A stretch of DNA of 64,000 nucleotides, from contig NZ_QJSP01000021.1 of NCBI RefSeq assembly GCF_003217475.1, positions 1 through 64,000 of the forward strand, given 5' to 3'. Source of the stretch: Williamsia limnetica. Lineage in GTDB: Bacteria; Actinomycetota; Actinomycetes; Mycobacteriales; Mycobacteriaceae. Below, in pieces: positions 49,731-58,491 of the stretch. A program made the position numbers and the translations under genes. A model generated the notes under the pieces. It did not search any database and was not told the origin of the DNA. It was given only the letters and a program-made list of their open reading frames with translations. How positions within the stretch are numbered: position 1 is the first letter of the stretch; every line of letters starts with the position of its first letter.

Positions 49731-50783
49731 TCAGGCTCCTTGTCCGGCGGGTACGACTTCGCCGTCACGGGGTGGAGGCGGCGGGGTCCCGTCGCCGAAG
49801 GGTCTGCCGCCGAGTTCTTCGCGGTGGTGGGGGCTGCGCCAGTTGGACAGGTCGGGGCCGCGCGGCACGATCGCGGTGGGATTGATGTCGGTGTGAACCA
49901 TGTAGTAGTGCTGCTTGATCTGGGTGAAGTCGACGGTGTCGCCGAAACCGGGGGTCTGGAACAGGTCGCGGGCGTACGCCCACAACACGGGCATCGCGCT
50001 CAATGTGCTGCGGTTGCATTTGAAGTGCCCGTGATAGACCGGATCGAATCGGACCAGTGTCGTGAACAGTCGGACGTCGGCCTCGGTGATGGTGTCGCTA
50101 ACCAGGTATCGCTGTTCGCGTAAGCGGTCGGACAACTGGTCGAGACGTTCGAACAGCCGGTCGTAGGCGGTGTCGTATGCCCGCTGGTCGCCCGCGAACC
50201 CGCAGCGATAGACGCCGTTGTTGACGTCTTTGAAGATGACGTCGATGACGTCATCGATCTCCTCGCGCCGCTGCTCAGGGTATAGATCGGGCGCTCCCTC
50301 CCGGTGGTGCTCGACCCATTCGGTCGAGAAATCGAGGGTCATCTGGCGGAACTCGTTGGTTACCACCGCGCCGGTGGGGATGTCGACGATGGCGGGCACG
50401 GTGATGCCCCGCGGGTAGTCGGGGTAGCGCTTCAGGTAGGCGTCCTTGAGTCGCGGGATCCCGAGCACCGGGTCGACGCCGTCGGGGTCGAGGTCGAATG
50501 TCCAACTGTCGGAATCGTGGGTGGGTCCGCACATTCCCATCGACAGCACTGATTCGAGACCTAGCAGCCTGCGGACGATGATCGCGCGATTGGCCCACGG
50601 GCAGGCGCGCGCGACGATCAGCCGGTAACGGTCCGGTTCGACCGGGAAGGTCTCGCCTTCAGGGCCGATGCCGTCGCGGGTGATCCGGTTGTCGATGTAG
50701 TTCGTGTCACGGACGAACTCCTCCCCGGTGGTCACATAGCCGCCGGAAGACTCTGTCCCCGAATCTGCGTCCTCGTTGCTCAT
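49731..50783 (-). CDS. Xi-class glutathione transferase-like protein (CPWA type)
   Basis: A 350-residue glutathionyl-hydroquinone-reductase-like protein. The active-site motif is CPWA with Cys61 in ARACPWANRAIIVRRLLG. Further family features are SMGMCGPTHDSDSWTF, VTNEFRQM, and the C-terminal GST domain with ITEADVRLFTTLVRFDPVYHGHFKCN. The family reduces glutathionyl- or other thiol-conjugated quinones. Actinobacteria of this group make mycothiol instead of glutathione, so mycothiol may be the natural thiol; this is inference. It starts the operon that continues into the Rv1249c-like and ABC exporter genes. The 20 C-terminal residues are Pro-rich. Confidence 0.9.
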   Translation of the reverse strand: MSNEDADSGTESSGGYVTTGEEFVRDTNYIDNRITRDGIGPEGETFPVEPDRYRLIVARACPWANRAIIVRRLLGLESVLSMGMCGPTHDSDSWTFDLDPDGVDPVLGIPRLKDAYLKRYPDYPRGITVPAIVDIPTGAVVTNEFRQMTLDFSTEWVEHHREGAPDLYPEQRREEIDDVIDVIFKDVNNGVYRCGFAGDQRAYDTAYDRLFERLDQLSDRLREQRYLVSDTITEADVRLFTTLVRFDPVYHGHFKCNRSTLSAMPVLWAYARDLFQTPGFGDTVDFTQIKQHYYMVHTDINPTAIVPRGPDLSNWRSPHHREELGGRPFGDGTPPPPPRDGEVVPAGQGA

Positions 50784-50835
50784 CGCTCCCAGGGTAGTCG
50801 TTCCTCGCGGCTGGGCATCGAGGGTTCGGCGCGGT

Positions 50836-50853
50836 ATATTCCGTGCGGAGTAT
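50836..50853. promoter_or_regulatory. PadR operator candidate
   Basis: ATATTCCG (50836-50843) and CGGAGTAT (50846-50853) form an inverted repeat with a 2-bp centre and one mismatch. It lies in the promoter region ahead of the padR-MFS pair and overlaps A/T-rich -10-like sequence. Autoregulation by the PadR protein is the simplest reading. Confidence 0.55.
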
Positions 50854-50901
50854 TTAGTTCGACCGGTGAGGAGTGGGTGGGTGTCACAAGGAGACCGGCG
50901 A

Positions 50902-51579
50902 GTGCGGGTTGAGTTGACCCCATTGGCGGTTCTCGTCCTGGGCTTGGCGGTCGAACGGCCGATGCACCCCTACGAGATGTTCCAGACCCTTGTCGAACGC
51001 CGCGAAGACCGATTCGCGAAGCTGCGCCCTGGCTCGCTCTACCACACAGTGAACCGACTGCATGACCAGGATCTGCTGCTCATCAGTGAGGTTCGGCGCG
51101 AGGGCAACCGACCCGAGCGGACGGTCTACTCGATCACCGACGAGGGCAAGGCGGCATTGAGTCGCAACATCGCCGACATGCTCGCCGAGCCGGCCGACGA
51201 GTACCCGGCCCTGTATCTGGCGCTGGCCGAAGCGCACACTCTCGGCCGTGGTGAGGTGATCGAGCTACTCGGACAGCGATTGCACGCAATGCGCATTCGA
51301 TTGAAGGCGATCGACGCCGAGGTCTCGCTCGCCGCAGCGCGGGATTTCCCGGAGATGTTCTCGCTCGACGCAGGATGTCGACGGGCCACGCTGGCAGCCC
51401 AGATCGAGTGGATCGAGAAATTGCGTGACCGTCTGGGGACGGGGGAACTCATGTGGCTCGACGAGTGGCACCGCCGAGCGGAGCACAGACATCACGGCGA
51501 GACGCACGACGACAACAAGCATCACGACGGCAAGGCACCGGCCCCGGGGTCGGACACACCAGCGAAGGACGAGGTCTGA
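50902..51579 (+). CDS. PadR family transcriptional regulator
   Basis: A 225-residue regulator. The winged helix-turn-helix is ELTPLAVLVLGLAVERPMHPYEMFQTL with LRPGSLYHTVNRLHDQDLL and the wing RTVYSITDEGKAAL. A C-terminal helical dimerisation domain follows, and the last 40 residues are His/Asp/Lys-rich and disordered. GTG 50902 has AGGAG 8 nt upstream; GTG 50881 also has GGAG and would add 7 residues. It precedes an MFS exporter by 3 bp, so it probably represses that gene and itself. Confidence 0.91.
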   Translation: MRVELTPLAVLVLGLAVERPMHPYEMFQTLVERREDRFAKLRPGSLYHTVNRLHDQDLLLISEVRREGNRPERTVYSITDEGKAALSRNIADMLAEPADEYPALYLALAEAHTLGRGEVIELLGQRLHAMRIRLKAIDAEVSLAAARDFPEMFSLDAGCRRATLAAQIEWIEKLRDRLGTGELMWLDEWHRRAEHRHHGETHDDNKHHDGKAPAPGSDTPAKDEV

Positions 51580-51582
51580 TCG

Positions 51583-53115
51583 ATGAGCAGTCCCACCGCG
51601 GCTCCCACCGCCCCGATCACCACCAGGCCGTGGCTTGCGCTCGGCGCCCTCTGTATCGGCTTCTTCATGATCTTGGTCGACATGACCATCGTGGCGGTCG
51701 CTCAGCCCGCCATCCAACGGGCATTGGACACCGACGTCAACGGCGTGATCTGGGTGTCCAGTGCGTATCTGTTGACGTACGCGGTGCCGATGCTCGTGGC
51801 CGGCCGACTCGGTGACCGTTTCGGGCCCAAACGCATCTACCAACTCGGTCTCATCGTCTTCACTGTTGCCAGCGTGCTGTGCGGTTTGGCGCAGTCGATC
51901 GAGATGCTGATCCTCGCCCGCGGACTGCAGGGCGTCGGGGCAGCGCTGATCACGCCGCAGACGATGGCGCTCATCACCAGGATGTTCCCGGCTCACAAAC
52001 GTGGTGCGGCGATGGGCGTGTGGGGGACCGTGGCCGGTGTGGCCACCCTGCTCGGCCCGCTGGCAGGCGGCATCCTGGTCGACGGCCTGGGCTGGGAATG
52101 GATCTTCTTCGTCAACGTCCCTGTCGGGATCCTCGGTCTGGCGCTGGCGTGGAAGTTGGTCCCGACCGTCGCGACCAACAAGCGGAGCTTCGATCTGATC
52201 GGGGTGGCGCTGAGCGGTATCGGCATGACCGCCTTGGTATTCGGCATCCAGGATGGCGAGAAATACCATTGGGCACCCTGGATTTGGACCCTCATCGTGG
52301 TCGGTCTCGCGGTCATGGGTCTGTTCGTGTACTGGCAGCACAAAATCCTGCAGGTGCGGTCGTCCGCCGAACCCTTGGTGCCGTTGAAACTGTTCCTCGA
52401 CCGCAATTTCTCGCTCGCGAGTCTCGGCATCGCCACGATGGGATTCGCCACGGCCGGGATGATGGTTCCGCTGATGTATTACCTGCAGCTGGTCGGGGGG
52501 CTGTCCCCGACGGAGTCGGCCGTGGTGACGGTACCCATGGCTGTCCTGACCGGCGTGCTCGCCCCGATCGTCGGCCGCCAGGTCGACAAGGTCAATCCGC
52601 GCAACATCATCGCGACAGCACTGCTGCTCAACGCGATCGCGATCGCTTGGCTCGGCGTGATCGCCACCCCGACCACGCCGATCTGGCAGCTGCTTCTGCC
52701 GGTCTCGCTGATGGGTATCGCGAGCTCCGGCATCTGGGCTCCGCTGGGTGCCACCGCCACCCGAAATCTGCCGATGAGCAGCGCAGGCGCCGGGGCCGGC
52801 GTGTACAACACGACCCGACTGATCGGCTCCGTCCTCGGTAGTGCCGCTGTCGGAGCTCTGATGCAGACCCGCATCGCCGCCGAGGTGCCTCAGTTCGGTG
52901 CCCAGTCGATGGATGCGGTCGTGGGCCAACTGCCCGAGGCGGTGCGGGACGGGTTCTCGTCGGCCATGGGTCAGTCGCTGCTGCTGCCTGCGGCGGCGCT
53001 GTTGCTGGGTGTCCTGGCCGCAGCCTTCATGGCGAGGCCGCGGCACATGGTGCCGCAGCCCGAAGGTGAGCCGGTCGTCACGGGGCCTGTCGGGTCTGCT
53101 GCCGTACGGGATTGA
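51583..53115 (+). CDS. MFS drug exporter, DHA2 (EmrB/QacA) family
   Basis: A 510-residue proton-coupled exporter with 14 predicted TM helices. Motif D1 region is DMTIVAVAQPAIQ, motif A GRLGDRFGPKRIY, motif B LARGLQGVGAALITPQ, motif C GPLAGGILVDGLGWEWIFFVNVPVG. It would expel hydrophobic or cationic drugs. It is 3 bp downstream of padR and shares its operon. A tetR gene follows on the same strand. Confidence 0.94.
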   Translation: MSSPTAAPTAPITTRPWLALGALCIGFFMILVDMTIVAVAQPAIQRALDTDVNGVIWVSSAYLLTYAVPMLVAGRLGDRFGPKRIYQLGLIVFTVASVLCGLAQSIEMLILARGLQGVGAALITPQTMALITRMFPAHKRGAAMGVWGTVAGVATLLGPLAGGILVDGLGWEWIFFVNVPVGILGLALAWKLVPTVATNKRSFDLIGVALSGIGMTALVFGIQDGEKYHWAPWIWTLIVVGLAVMGLFVYWQHKILQVRSSAEPLVPLKLFLDRNFSLASLGIATMGFATAGMMVPLMYYLQLVGGLSPTESAVVTVPMAVLTGVLAPIVGRQVDKVNPRNIIATALLLNAIAIAWLGVIATPTTPIWQLLLPVSLMGIASSGIWAPLGATATRNLPMSSAGAGAGVYNTTRLIGSVLGSAAVGALMQTRIAAEVPQFGAQSMDAVVGQLPEAVRDGFSSAMGQSLLLPAAALLLGVLAAAFMARPRHMVPQPEGEPVVTGPVGSAAVRD

Positions 53116-53173
53116 CCAGTGGTGACGCGTTGCGCGGTTGACGACTGTGCCGCTCCGATATGTACTGTGCGCC

Positions 53174-53818
53174 ATGCGCAGTGACGTCCCCGGATCACGA
53201 CGATTGTCGATGGAGGACCGGCGTGCGCAGTTGATCAACTGCGCACTGGCGCTGGCCGATCGCGGGGGGATGAGCGCGGTCACCGTGCGCGGCGTGGCCG
53301 AGGAGGCAAAGGTCTCCCTCGGGGTGGTGCACTACTGCTTCGACGACAAGGAGCAACTCGTCGCGGCGATGATCGAGAAGGTGGTCGCCGAACAACTGGA
53401 GGCTCTGCTGGGGTCGGTGCCGACCGGGAACCTGGGCACCGGCCGAGAAGCCTTGCGGGAGTGGATACAAGAAGCTCTCATCGCGGTGTGGCGCCGGGCG
53501 TCGGAGTTTCCGAATCGCTGGTTGTTGATGCTCGAATCCATGTTGTTCTCGCTGCGGCAACCGACCGAGTCGGCATCGGCAGGACAAGCGGAGATGCAGA
53601 ACGAGATCGCCGAAAAGTACGGACACGCCTATCTCCGCGAGATCGGGGACCGCTGCGAGATGCGGTGGGACGTGTCCGAGCGCGTTCTTGTCCGCTCTGC
53701 GCTGCAGACTTTGTTCGGCACGGTGCAGTGGTGGCTCGTCGACCGCGACGACGACGCCGCGCTGGCGTCCCTCGCCCAGATCGCCGGCTGGATCGCTGCG
53801 AGCGCCACACCGCGCTGA
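53174..53818 (+). CDS. TetR family transcriptional regulator
   Basis: A 214-residue TetR protein. The DNA-binding region is RRAQLINCALALADRGGMSAVTVRGVAEEAKVSLGVVHYCFDDKEQLVAAM. The recognition helix SLGVVHYCF differs from the other two TetR proteins in this window. ATG 53174 lies 5 nt after TACTGT, so it may be leaderless. Targets are not evident; the upstream MFS exporter or the convergent molybdoenzyme are candidates. Confidence 0.9.
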   Translation: MRSDVPGSRRLSMEDRRAQLINCALALADRGGMSAVTVRGVAEEAKVSLGVVHYCFDDKEQLVAAMIEKVVAEQLEALLGSVPTGNLGTGREALREWIQEALIAVWRRASEFPNRWLLMLESMLFSLRQPTESASAGQAEMQNEIAEKYGHAYLREIGDRCEMRWDVSERVLVRSALQTLFGTVQWWLVDRDDDAALASLAQIAGWIAASATPR

Positions 53819-53828
53819 CGTACGCGAG

Positions 53829-55388
53829 TCAGCTGCGGACGGTCACCCCGATAGTGTCGAGCCCGCTGGCCCCGTCGGGGACCGACGGTTCCTGGGCCTC
53901 GGTCTGCGGATTGCCTTCGCCGTCGATGGCGCGGACGGTCAGTTGGTGGCGGCCGGGCTCGGCATCCCACTCCCATTTCCACAGGCGCCATGCATCGACG
54001 AGGTCGGGGTCGATCAGTTCGGTGTCCTGCCAAGGGCCGTCATCGACGCGGACCTGCACCGCGCTGATGCCGCGGCCCTGGGCCCAGGCGACCCCTCCGA
54101 CGGTGACCGATCCGGTCGACACAGAGGAATTGGGGCGGGGGACGTCGATGCGCGAACTCGTTTTGATCGGACCCTTCTCGGCCCACCCCAGGGTCGTCCA
54201 ATATGCCTGTGCGCGATCGAATCTGGTGACCTCCAACGACACGACCCACTTGGTCGCCGACACGTAGCCGTACAGCCCGGGAACCACCATTCGCACCGGG
54301 TAGCCGTGCTCGATCGGCAGGGGCTCACCGTTCATGCCGACCGCGAGCATCGCGTCACGGCCGTCGGTGAGTGCGGCCAGCGGGGTGCCGGCCGTCCAGC
54401 CGTCGGCACTGGTCGAGAGCACCATGTCCGCGTCGGTCGCGGGCCCTGCGGCGGCGAGCAGGTCTCGCAGGCGGTAGCCGGTCCATCTGGCATTGCCGAC
54501 GAGATCACCGCCGACCGAGTTCGACACACAGGTGAGCGTCACGATCGCGTCGAAAGCGGTGTTCTCGCGCCTGAGTTGGGCCAGGTCGATGCGGATCTCC
54601 CGCTCGACCATGCCGTGAATGCGCAGCGACCAGCGCTCGCTGTCGACCTGCGGGACCGTCAGTGCGGTGTCGATGCGATAGAAGTCGGCATTCGGGGTGA
54701 TGAAAGGTGTTCCGGGCAAGGTTCCCGGTGCTGCGGAGGTCACGGAGTTGGTTGCGGTCGGTACGTCGAACGCGGCGCGATCGGCCCGGACGTCCCCGAC
54801 CGAGCGTCGTAGTGCCACACCGCCGAGTCCGGTGACGAGCACACCGCCGCCCACGGCCCCCGCGCCGAGCAGGAATCTCCTTCTGCCTGCCACGTCGTTC
54901 GATCGGCCGATTCCGGGCGCGGCGGCTCGCGGTACGGGGTCGGTGCGCGGTTGGATCCTCCGTATGAGTCCTCGTAGGGCGGCCATACCCACCGCGACGC
55001 CGAGAAGCGTCGGCACCGCCCAGGCGATGTCGGCGGTCGGCCGTGTCGCCGCAGCGATGGCACCCGCGATCCCGATGAGCGCGAACAGGACGAGGCCCGC
55101 AGGCGATCTGCGATACTCCGCGAGCCCCGCGCAGGCCGCCAACACCGCCATGATCAAGGCGATGAGCACCAACAGGGCCGGCTTGTCCGAGGTTCCGAAG
55201 GTCGAGATGGCGAACTCTCGAGCACCCTCGGGCGCGCGGTCGATGACTGCGCCACCGACCGCGGTCAGAGGGGCCGAACCCCTGTCCACCAGAGGTGCGA
55301 GGAGGTATCCCACTCCCACGCCCAAGGCGGCGCCGAGTATTCCGGCGAGCGCGGCGGCCGCAGCGCCCTGGCGGGATGTGGAGGACAT
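53829..55388 (-). CDS. Membrane-anchored sulfite-oxidase-type molybdoenzyme
   Basis: A 519-residue protein. Four N-terminal TM helices (within residues 8-140) are followed by a fifth hydrophobic stretch at a Tat-like RRRFLLGAGAVGGGVLV. The molybdopterin domain has HGMVEREIRIDLAQL and the Mo-ligating cysteine in VTLTCVSNSVGG, then LVGNARWTGYRLRDLL and PIEHGYPVRMVVPGLYGYVSATKWV. A C-terminal Mo-cofactor dimerisation domain ends with ISAVQVRVDDGPWQ. Sulfite oxidation or YedY-like methionine sulfoxide/quinone chemistry outside the membrane is possible. No cytochrome partner is adjacent. Confidence 0.9.
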   Translation of the reverse strand: MSSTSRQGAAAAALAGILGAALGVGVGYLLAPLVDRGSAPLTAVGGAVIDRAPEGAREFAISTFGTSDKPALLVLIALIMAVLAACAGLAEYRRSPAGLVLFALIGIAGAIAAATRPTADIAWAVPTLLGVAVGMAALRGLIRRIQPRTDPVPRAAAPGIGRSNDVAGRRRFLLGAGAVGGGVLVTGLGGVALRRSVGDVRADRAAFDVPTATNSVTSAAPGTLPGTPFITPNADFYRIDTALTVPQVDSERWSLRIHGMVEREIRIDLAQLRRENTAFDAIVTLTCVSNSVGGDLVGNARWTGYRLRDLLAAAGPATDADMVLSTSADGWTAGTPLAALTDGRDAMLAVGMNGEPLPIEHGYPVRMVVPGLYGYVSATKWVVSLEVTRFDRAQAYWTTLGWAEKGPIKTSSRIDVPRPNSSVSTGSVTVGGVAWAQGRGISAVQVRVDDGPWQDTELIDPDLVDAWRLWKWEWDAEPGRHQLTVRAIDGEGNPQTEAQEPSVPDGASGLDTIGVTVRS

Positions 55389-55484
55389 GCGATCCAGTAT
55401 CCGCGCCGGCGGCGCGGGCGGGTTGATGGGCTGATCGATGACCTACGATGTGAACTCTCGTGGGGGCTCGGGGAGGAGCACACA

Positions 55485-56777
55485 ATGCGGCAGTTGATAC
55501 CGGGAGCGATACCGACGCGGGCCGACCGCACGCGGGACGTGCTCGCGGCGGTGGCACTGCTGGTGTCGGCGGCGCTGGAATGGAACGCCGACACCGTCGG
55601 TGCCGGCCGCATCGATGTCGTGGCGGTCACGGCGCTGTCGGTGCTCTCGCTGGTGCTGCCCGCGGCCAGCAGGCGAGGCGTGTTCGGGCCGCGGTGGACG
55701 CCGGCGAGATTGAGGCTGGCGAAAGTTCTTCTCGGCGTGCCGTACCTCGTTCTCGTTGCGGTGTATCTCGGCTGGGATGTGATGAGCCGCTGGACCGGAT
55801 GGGATTATGGCAGTACAGGTTTGGGTCCCGCGGTGTGGATCGGTTTCGCGGGCGCGGTGTTGGCGGCCCAGCCGCGTGAATGTGAACTCTTCGATGTCGT
55901 GGATGTGCGCCCGACCCGCGCTCTGGCACGGACGGTGCTGGCCGTCATCGGCGGCCTGTTCGCGGTATCGGCGCTCTCCGCGGTGGCGACCGCCCTGTAC
56001 CGGTTCGTCGACGGCATCGATGCGGTCGCCGGTGTCCGGATGGGGGTCCTCGATCCACTCGTCTCCGCGCTGATCGCTTTGTGCTGGCTGGCCATCGTCG
56101 GTCAGCTTGTCGCGGCCACCGTGGCAGGCAGGGTCGGTGGGGCGCTGTGCCTGACGCTCCTCGGCTGGGCGGCGGCGACCTGGGCTCTGTTGGTGTCGAT
56201 CCCCGGCGCACCGTTCGATTCCCTGGACACGGTGCAACTGGGGTACCTCGGGATCGGGGTGCTCGGTGGCCTCGGCGCAGCTGCGGCATCACCGGCGCTC
56301 GCCGCTCCTCCCGCGATGACACAGCGCGACTACTACCTTCCCCCGCTGAGGCTGGTACTCGTGGTGTCGACGTTGTGGGTCGCGGTGTCGGTGGTCCGGC
56401 TGACGTTGTACTCGGCGTCCGTCGCGACATTGGCGGCATTGGTGTTCTTCACCGCGGCCGTCGCCGGTGCGACGTACGTCCGAGAACGCCTCTCAGACGG
56501 GGATGCCGAGCACCGCGGCGTATTGCTCTCCGTGGCCGCGATGCTCATCGCGATCGGCATCGCGGTGCTGGTGACCATGGGTGTTCGGGTCAACTGGAAC
56601 TATCCGGCGCCGATGGCGCTGTGGCTGACCGGTTTCGTCGTTCCCGCGCTGATTCTCTGGCGTGAGGTGCTGGCCCCTGGACTGCGGCCACCTCACGAGT
56701 CCGCCTTTCCCCCGGACGGATTCATCGATTGGGCTGCGCAGGGTCCCGGCGCGCACACCGGCGGGACCAACCGATGA
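55485..56777 (+). CDS. Polytopic membrane protein of unknown function
   Basis: A 430-residue protein with about 12 hydrophobic helices, including VLAAVALLVSAALEW, ALSVLSLVLPAA, GGLFAVSALSAVATALY, LCLTLLGWAAATWALLV and LLSVAAMLIAIGIAVLVTMG. I do not recognise a named family. Charged loops are short except near residues 125-145 (PRECELFDVVDVRPTRAL) and 270-280. ATG 55485 has GAGGAG 6 nt upstream. The stop overlaps the next gene by 4 bp, indicating a functional pair with that extracytoplasmic protein. Confidence 0.8.
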   Translation: MRQLIPGAIPTRADRTRDVLAAVALLVSAALEWNADTVGAGRIDVVAVTALSVLSLVLPAASRRGVFGPRWTPARLRLAKVLLGVPYLVLVAVYLGWDVMSRWTGWDYGSTGLGPAVWIGFAGAVLAAQPRECELFDVVDVRPTRALARTVLAVIGGLFAVSALSAVATALYRFVDGIDAVAGVRMGVLDPLVSALIALCWLAIVGQLVAATVAGRVGGALCLTLLGWAAATWALLVSIPGAPFDSLDTVQLGYLGIGVLGGLGAAAASPALAAPPAMTQRDYYLPPLRLVLVVSTLWVAVSVVRLTLYSASVATLAALVFFTAAVAGATYVRERLSDGDAEHRGVLLSVAAMLIAIGIAVLVTMGVRVNWNYPAPMALWLTGFVVPALILWREVLAPGLRPPHESAFPPDGFIDWAAQGPGAHTGGTNR

Positions 56778-58372
56778 ACCCGATGCCGCTGTCGCGGCGG
56801 CGTCGCCGCGGCGCCATGAAGGTTGTCGTCGTCCTCGTCGTGGTCGCACTCTCCTCGACGGTGGGACTGGTCGCGAATCGCTTGCTGGTCGACGCGGTGG
56901 GCGGCGCGACGTCGGCCACCGCGTCGGTGGAGAAGTTCTTCGACGCGCTCGAGGACAAGGACTGGACGGATCTGGGGTTGTCGCTGGCTCCCGATGAGAC
57001 GAGCCAGATCGCCGTGTTGCTGAAGCAGGCGGCGGAGCTGCAGGAATCGATCGGCGGCTCGACCGACTCGGTGACCGACCACCTGGAGGGCGTCAGCATC
57101 GATGTATCCGACCTGTCCCTGTCGAGCGACGACGTCGCCCAGGACCTGACGAAGGTGGTGATCGAGCGGGCGACGATCGTGATGGAGATCGACGAGAAGG
57201 CAACCGAAGCGCTGGCCGATCTCATCCCGGACGCCGGAACAGAGGATCTGGGCGGTATCGCGGTCACGGTGTCCATCGACGGCCCCGAGGTGTCCTACGA
57301 CTACCGCGGCGGATCCGATGGTGATTCCGGTCGTGAGACCGTGGTCATCAACGGCGACTCCCAGCCCCCGTTCCTGATGTCGGTGCGCCGAGACGGTGGG
57401 TGGTTCGTCAGTCCCGCGTTCACCATCGCGCAGTACCTCGCCGAGGAAGCCGGCTGGGACGCCGCGGATTCCGGCGGATCAGATGTCACCTTCGATTCCC
57501 CGGAAGAAGCCGCGGCAGGATTCGTGGAAGGGTTGGCCGAGACCATCGTGACCGCGGACATCGGACACGTGGCCGACGCCATGGGCGGCGTGGAGGCGCG
57601 GCTGTTGCGAACTTACGCCGCAGGTATCAATGCCGAACTGAAGTCTGATCCGGACCTCGGGCTGGGCACGGACATCCAAGTCACCGTGCGCGACACGGAC
57701 TTCGACGTCACGCCGGGCGAGGACGGGCAGGCCAGGATCACGATCGCCGGCATCGGACTCGAGCTGGGCTCGGACGGGCGGCGGGCGACGATCGACTTCG
57801 ACGGGGAGTGCGTCAGGCTCGTCGCCGACGACGAACCGGACGAGGGGGCCTGCATCTCGGACGGCGGAGAGTTCGCGAGCAGGCTCTACCGGGCGCTCGG
57901 TCACCTCGTCGCGGTTCCCCAGGACGGCGGCTGGAAGGTCAGTCCCGTCGCCACCTACTTCGACTGGTTGGGCATCGCCGCGCGTGAATTGTCCGGATTC
58001 GACCCGGACGTGCTCGCGGCGATCGTGCAGATGGACTTCTCGCGGTTGGCCGCCAGTGAACCGGTGGGAAGTATCGGCGTATCCGACGAGATCACGGTGG
58101 AGATAGCGCCGGCGTCGAAGGCGATCTACGCAGGAGTCAGCGTGCTCGAGGTGGAGCCGTCGACGAAGCTGGTCGATTACTCCTGCACCAGCGACAACGC
58201 ACCCTACTTCTGCGAGGTGATCGTCATCGACGCGCAGGGGGGCAGGATCGAGAAGGAGTCGAATCGCGATGCCGATGCCGGCTACGAAAGCGGCTACGCG
58301 GTGACTGAATCGACCCGACTACTGGTCGCCGGGGTGGCGGGTACGGTCGTCGTCGAGAGCGCGCCCGGCTAG
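56774..58372 (+). CDS. Membrane-anchored extracytoplasmic protein with duplicated domain
   Basis: A 532-residue protein. One N-terminal TM helix or signal anchor (AMKVVVVLVVVALSSTVGLVANRLL) follows an Arg-rich start. The remainder is acidic and extracytoplasmic. Two repeats of about 200 residues are visible: each begins with an EKFFDAL/AGFVEGL helix and ends with a GGWFVSP/GGWKVSP segment followed by a hydrophobic aromatic helix (AFTIAQYLAEEAGWD; VATYFDWLGIAARELSGFD). A late pair of cysteines (SCTSDNAPYFC) may form a disulfide. No family is recognised; the pattern resembles NTF2-like lipoprotein folds. It overlaps the membrane protein gene by 4 bp. Confidence 0.82.
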   Translation: MNPMPLSRRRRRGAMKVVVVLVVVALSSTVGLVANRLLVDAVGGATSATASVEKFFDALEDKDWTDLGLSLAPDETSQIAVLLKQAAELQESIGGSTDSVTDHLEGVSIDVSDLSLSSDDVAQDLTKVVIERATIVMEIDEKATEALADLIPDAGTEDLGGIAVTVSIDGPEVSYDYRGGSDGDSGRETVVINGDSQPPFLMSVRRDGGWFVSPAFTIAQYLAEEAGWDAADSGGSDVTFDSPEEAAAGFVEGLAETIVTADIGHVADAMGGVEARLLRTYAAGINAELKSDPDLGLGTDIQVTVRDTDFDVTPGEDGQARITIAGIGLELGSDGRRATIDFDGECVRLVADDEPDEGACISDGGEFASRLYRALGHLVAVPQDGGWKVSPVATYFDWLGIAARELSGFDPDVLAAIVQMDFSRLAASEPVGSIGVSDEITVEIAPASKAIYAGVSVLEVEPSTKLVDYSCTSDNAPYFCEVIVIDAQGGRIEKESNRDADAGYESGYAVTESTRLLVAGVAGTVVVESAPG

Positions 58373-58491
58373 TCGCGAGATCACCGGTCACCCGGGTACT
58401 CACCGGTGACCCACCGGCCGACGTCCAACGCTCTGTCGGCGACCCCTCGTAGGATCGTCGCTGTCACCGGCGATCGGAGAGGAGGTCATCT

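Noticed and set aside
51265-53283. Long minus-strand open frame opposite the padR-MFS genes
   Set aside because: Antisense to 14 clear TM helices and MFS motifs; translation is charged low complexity.
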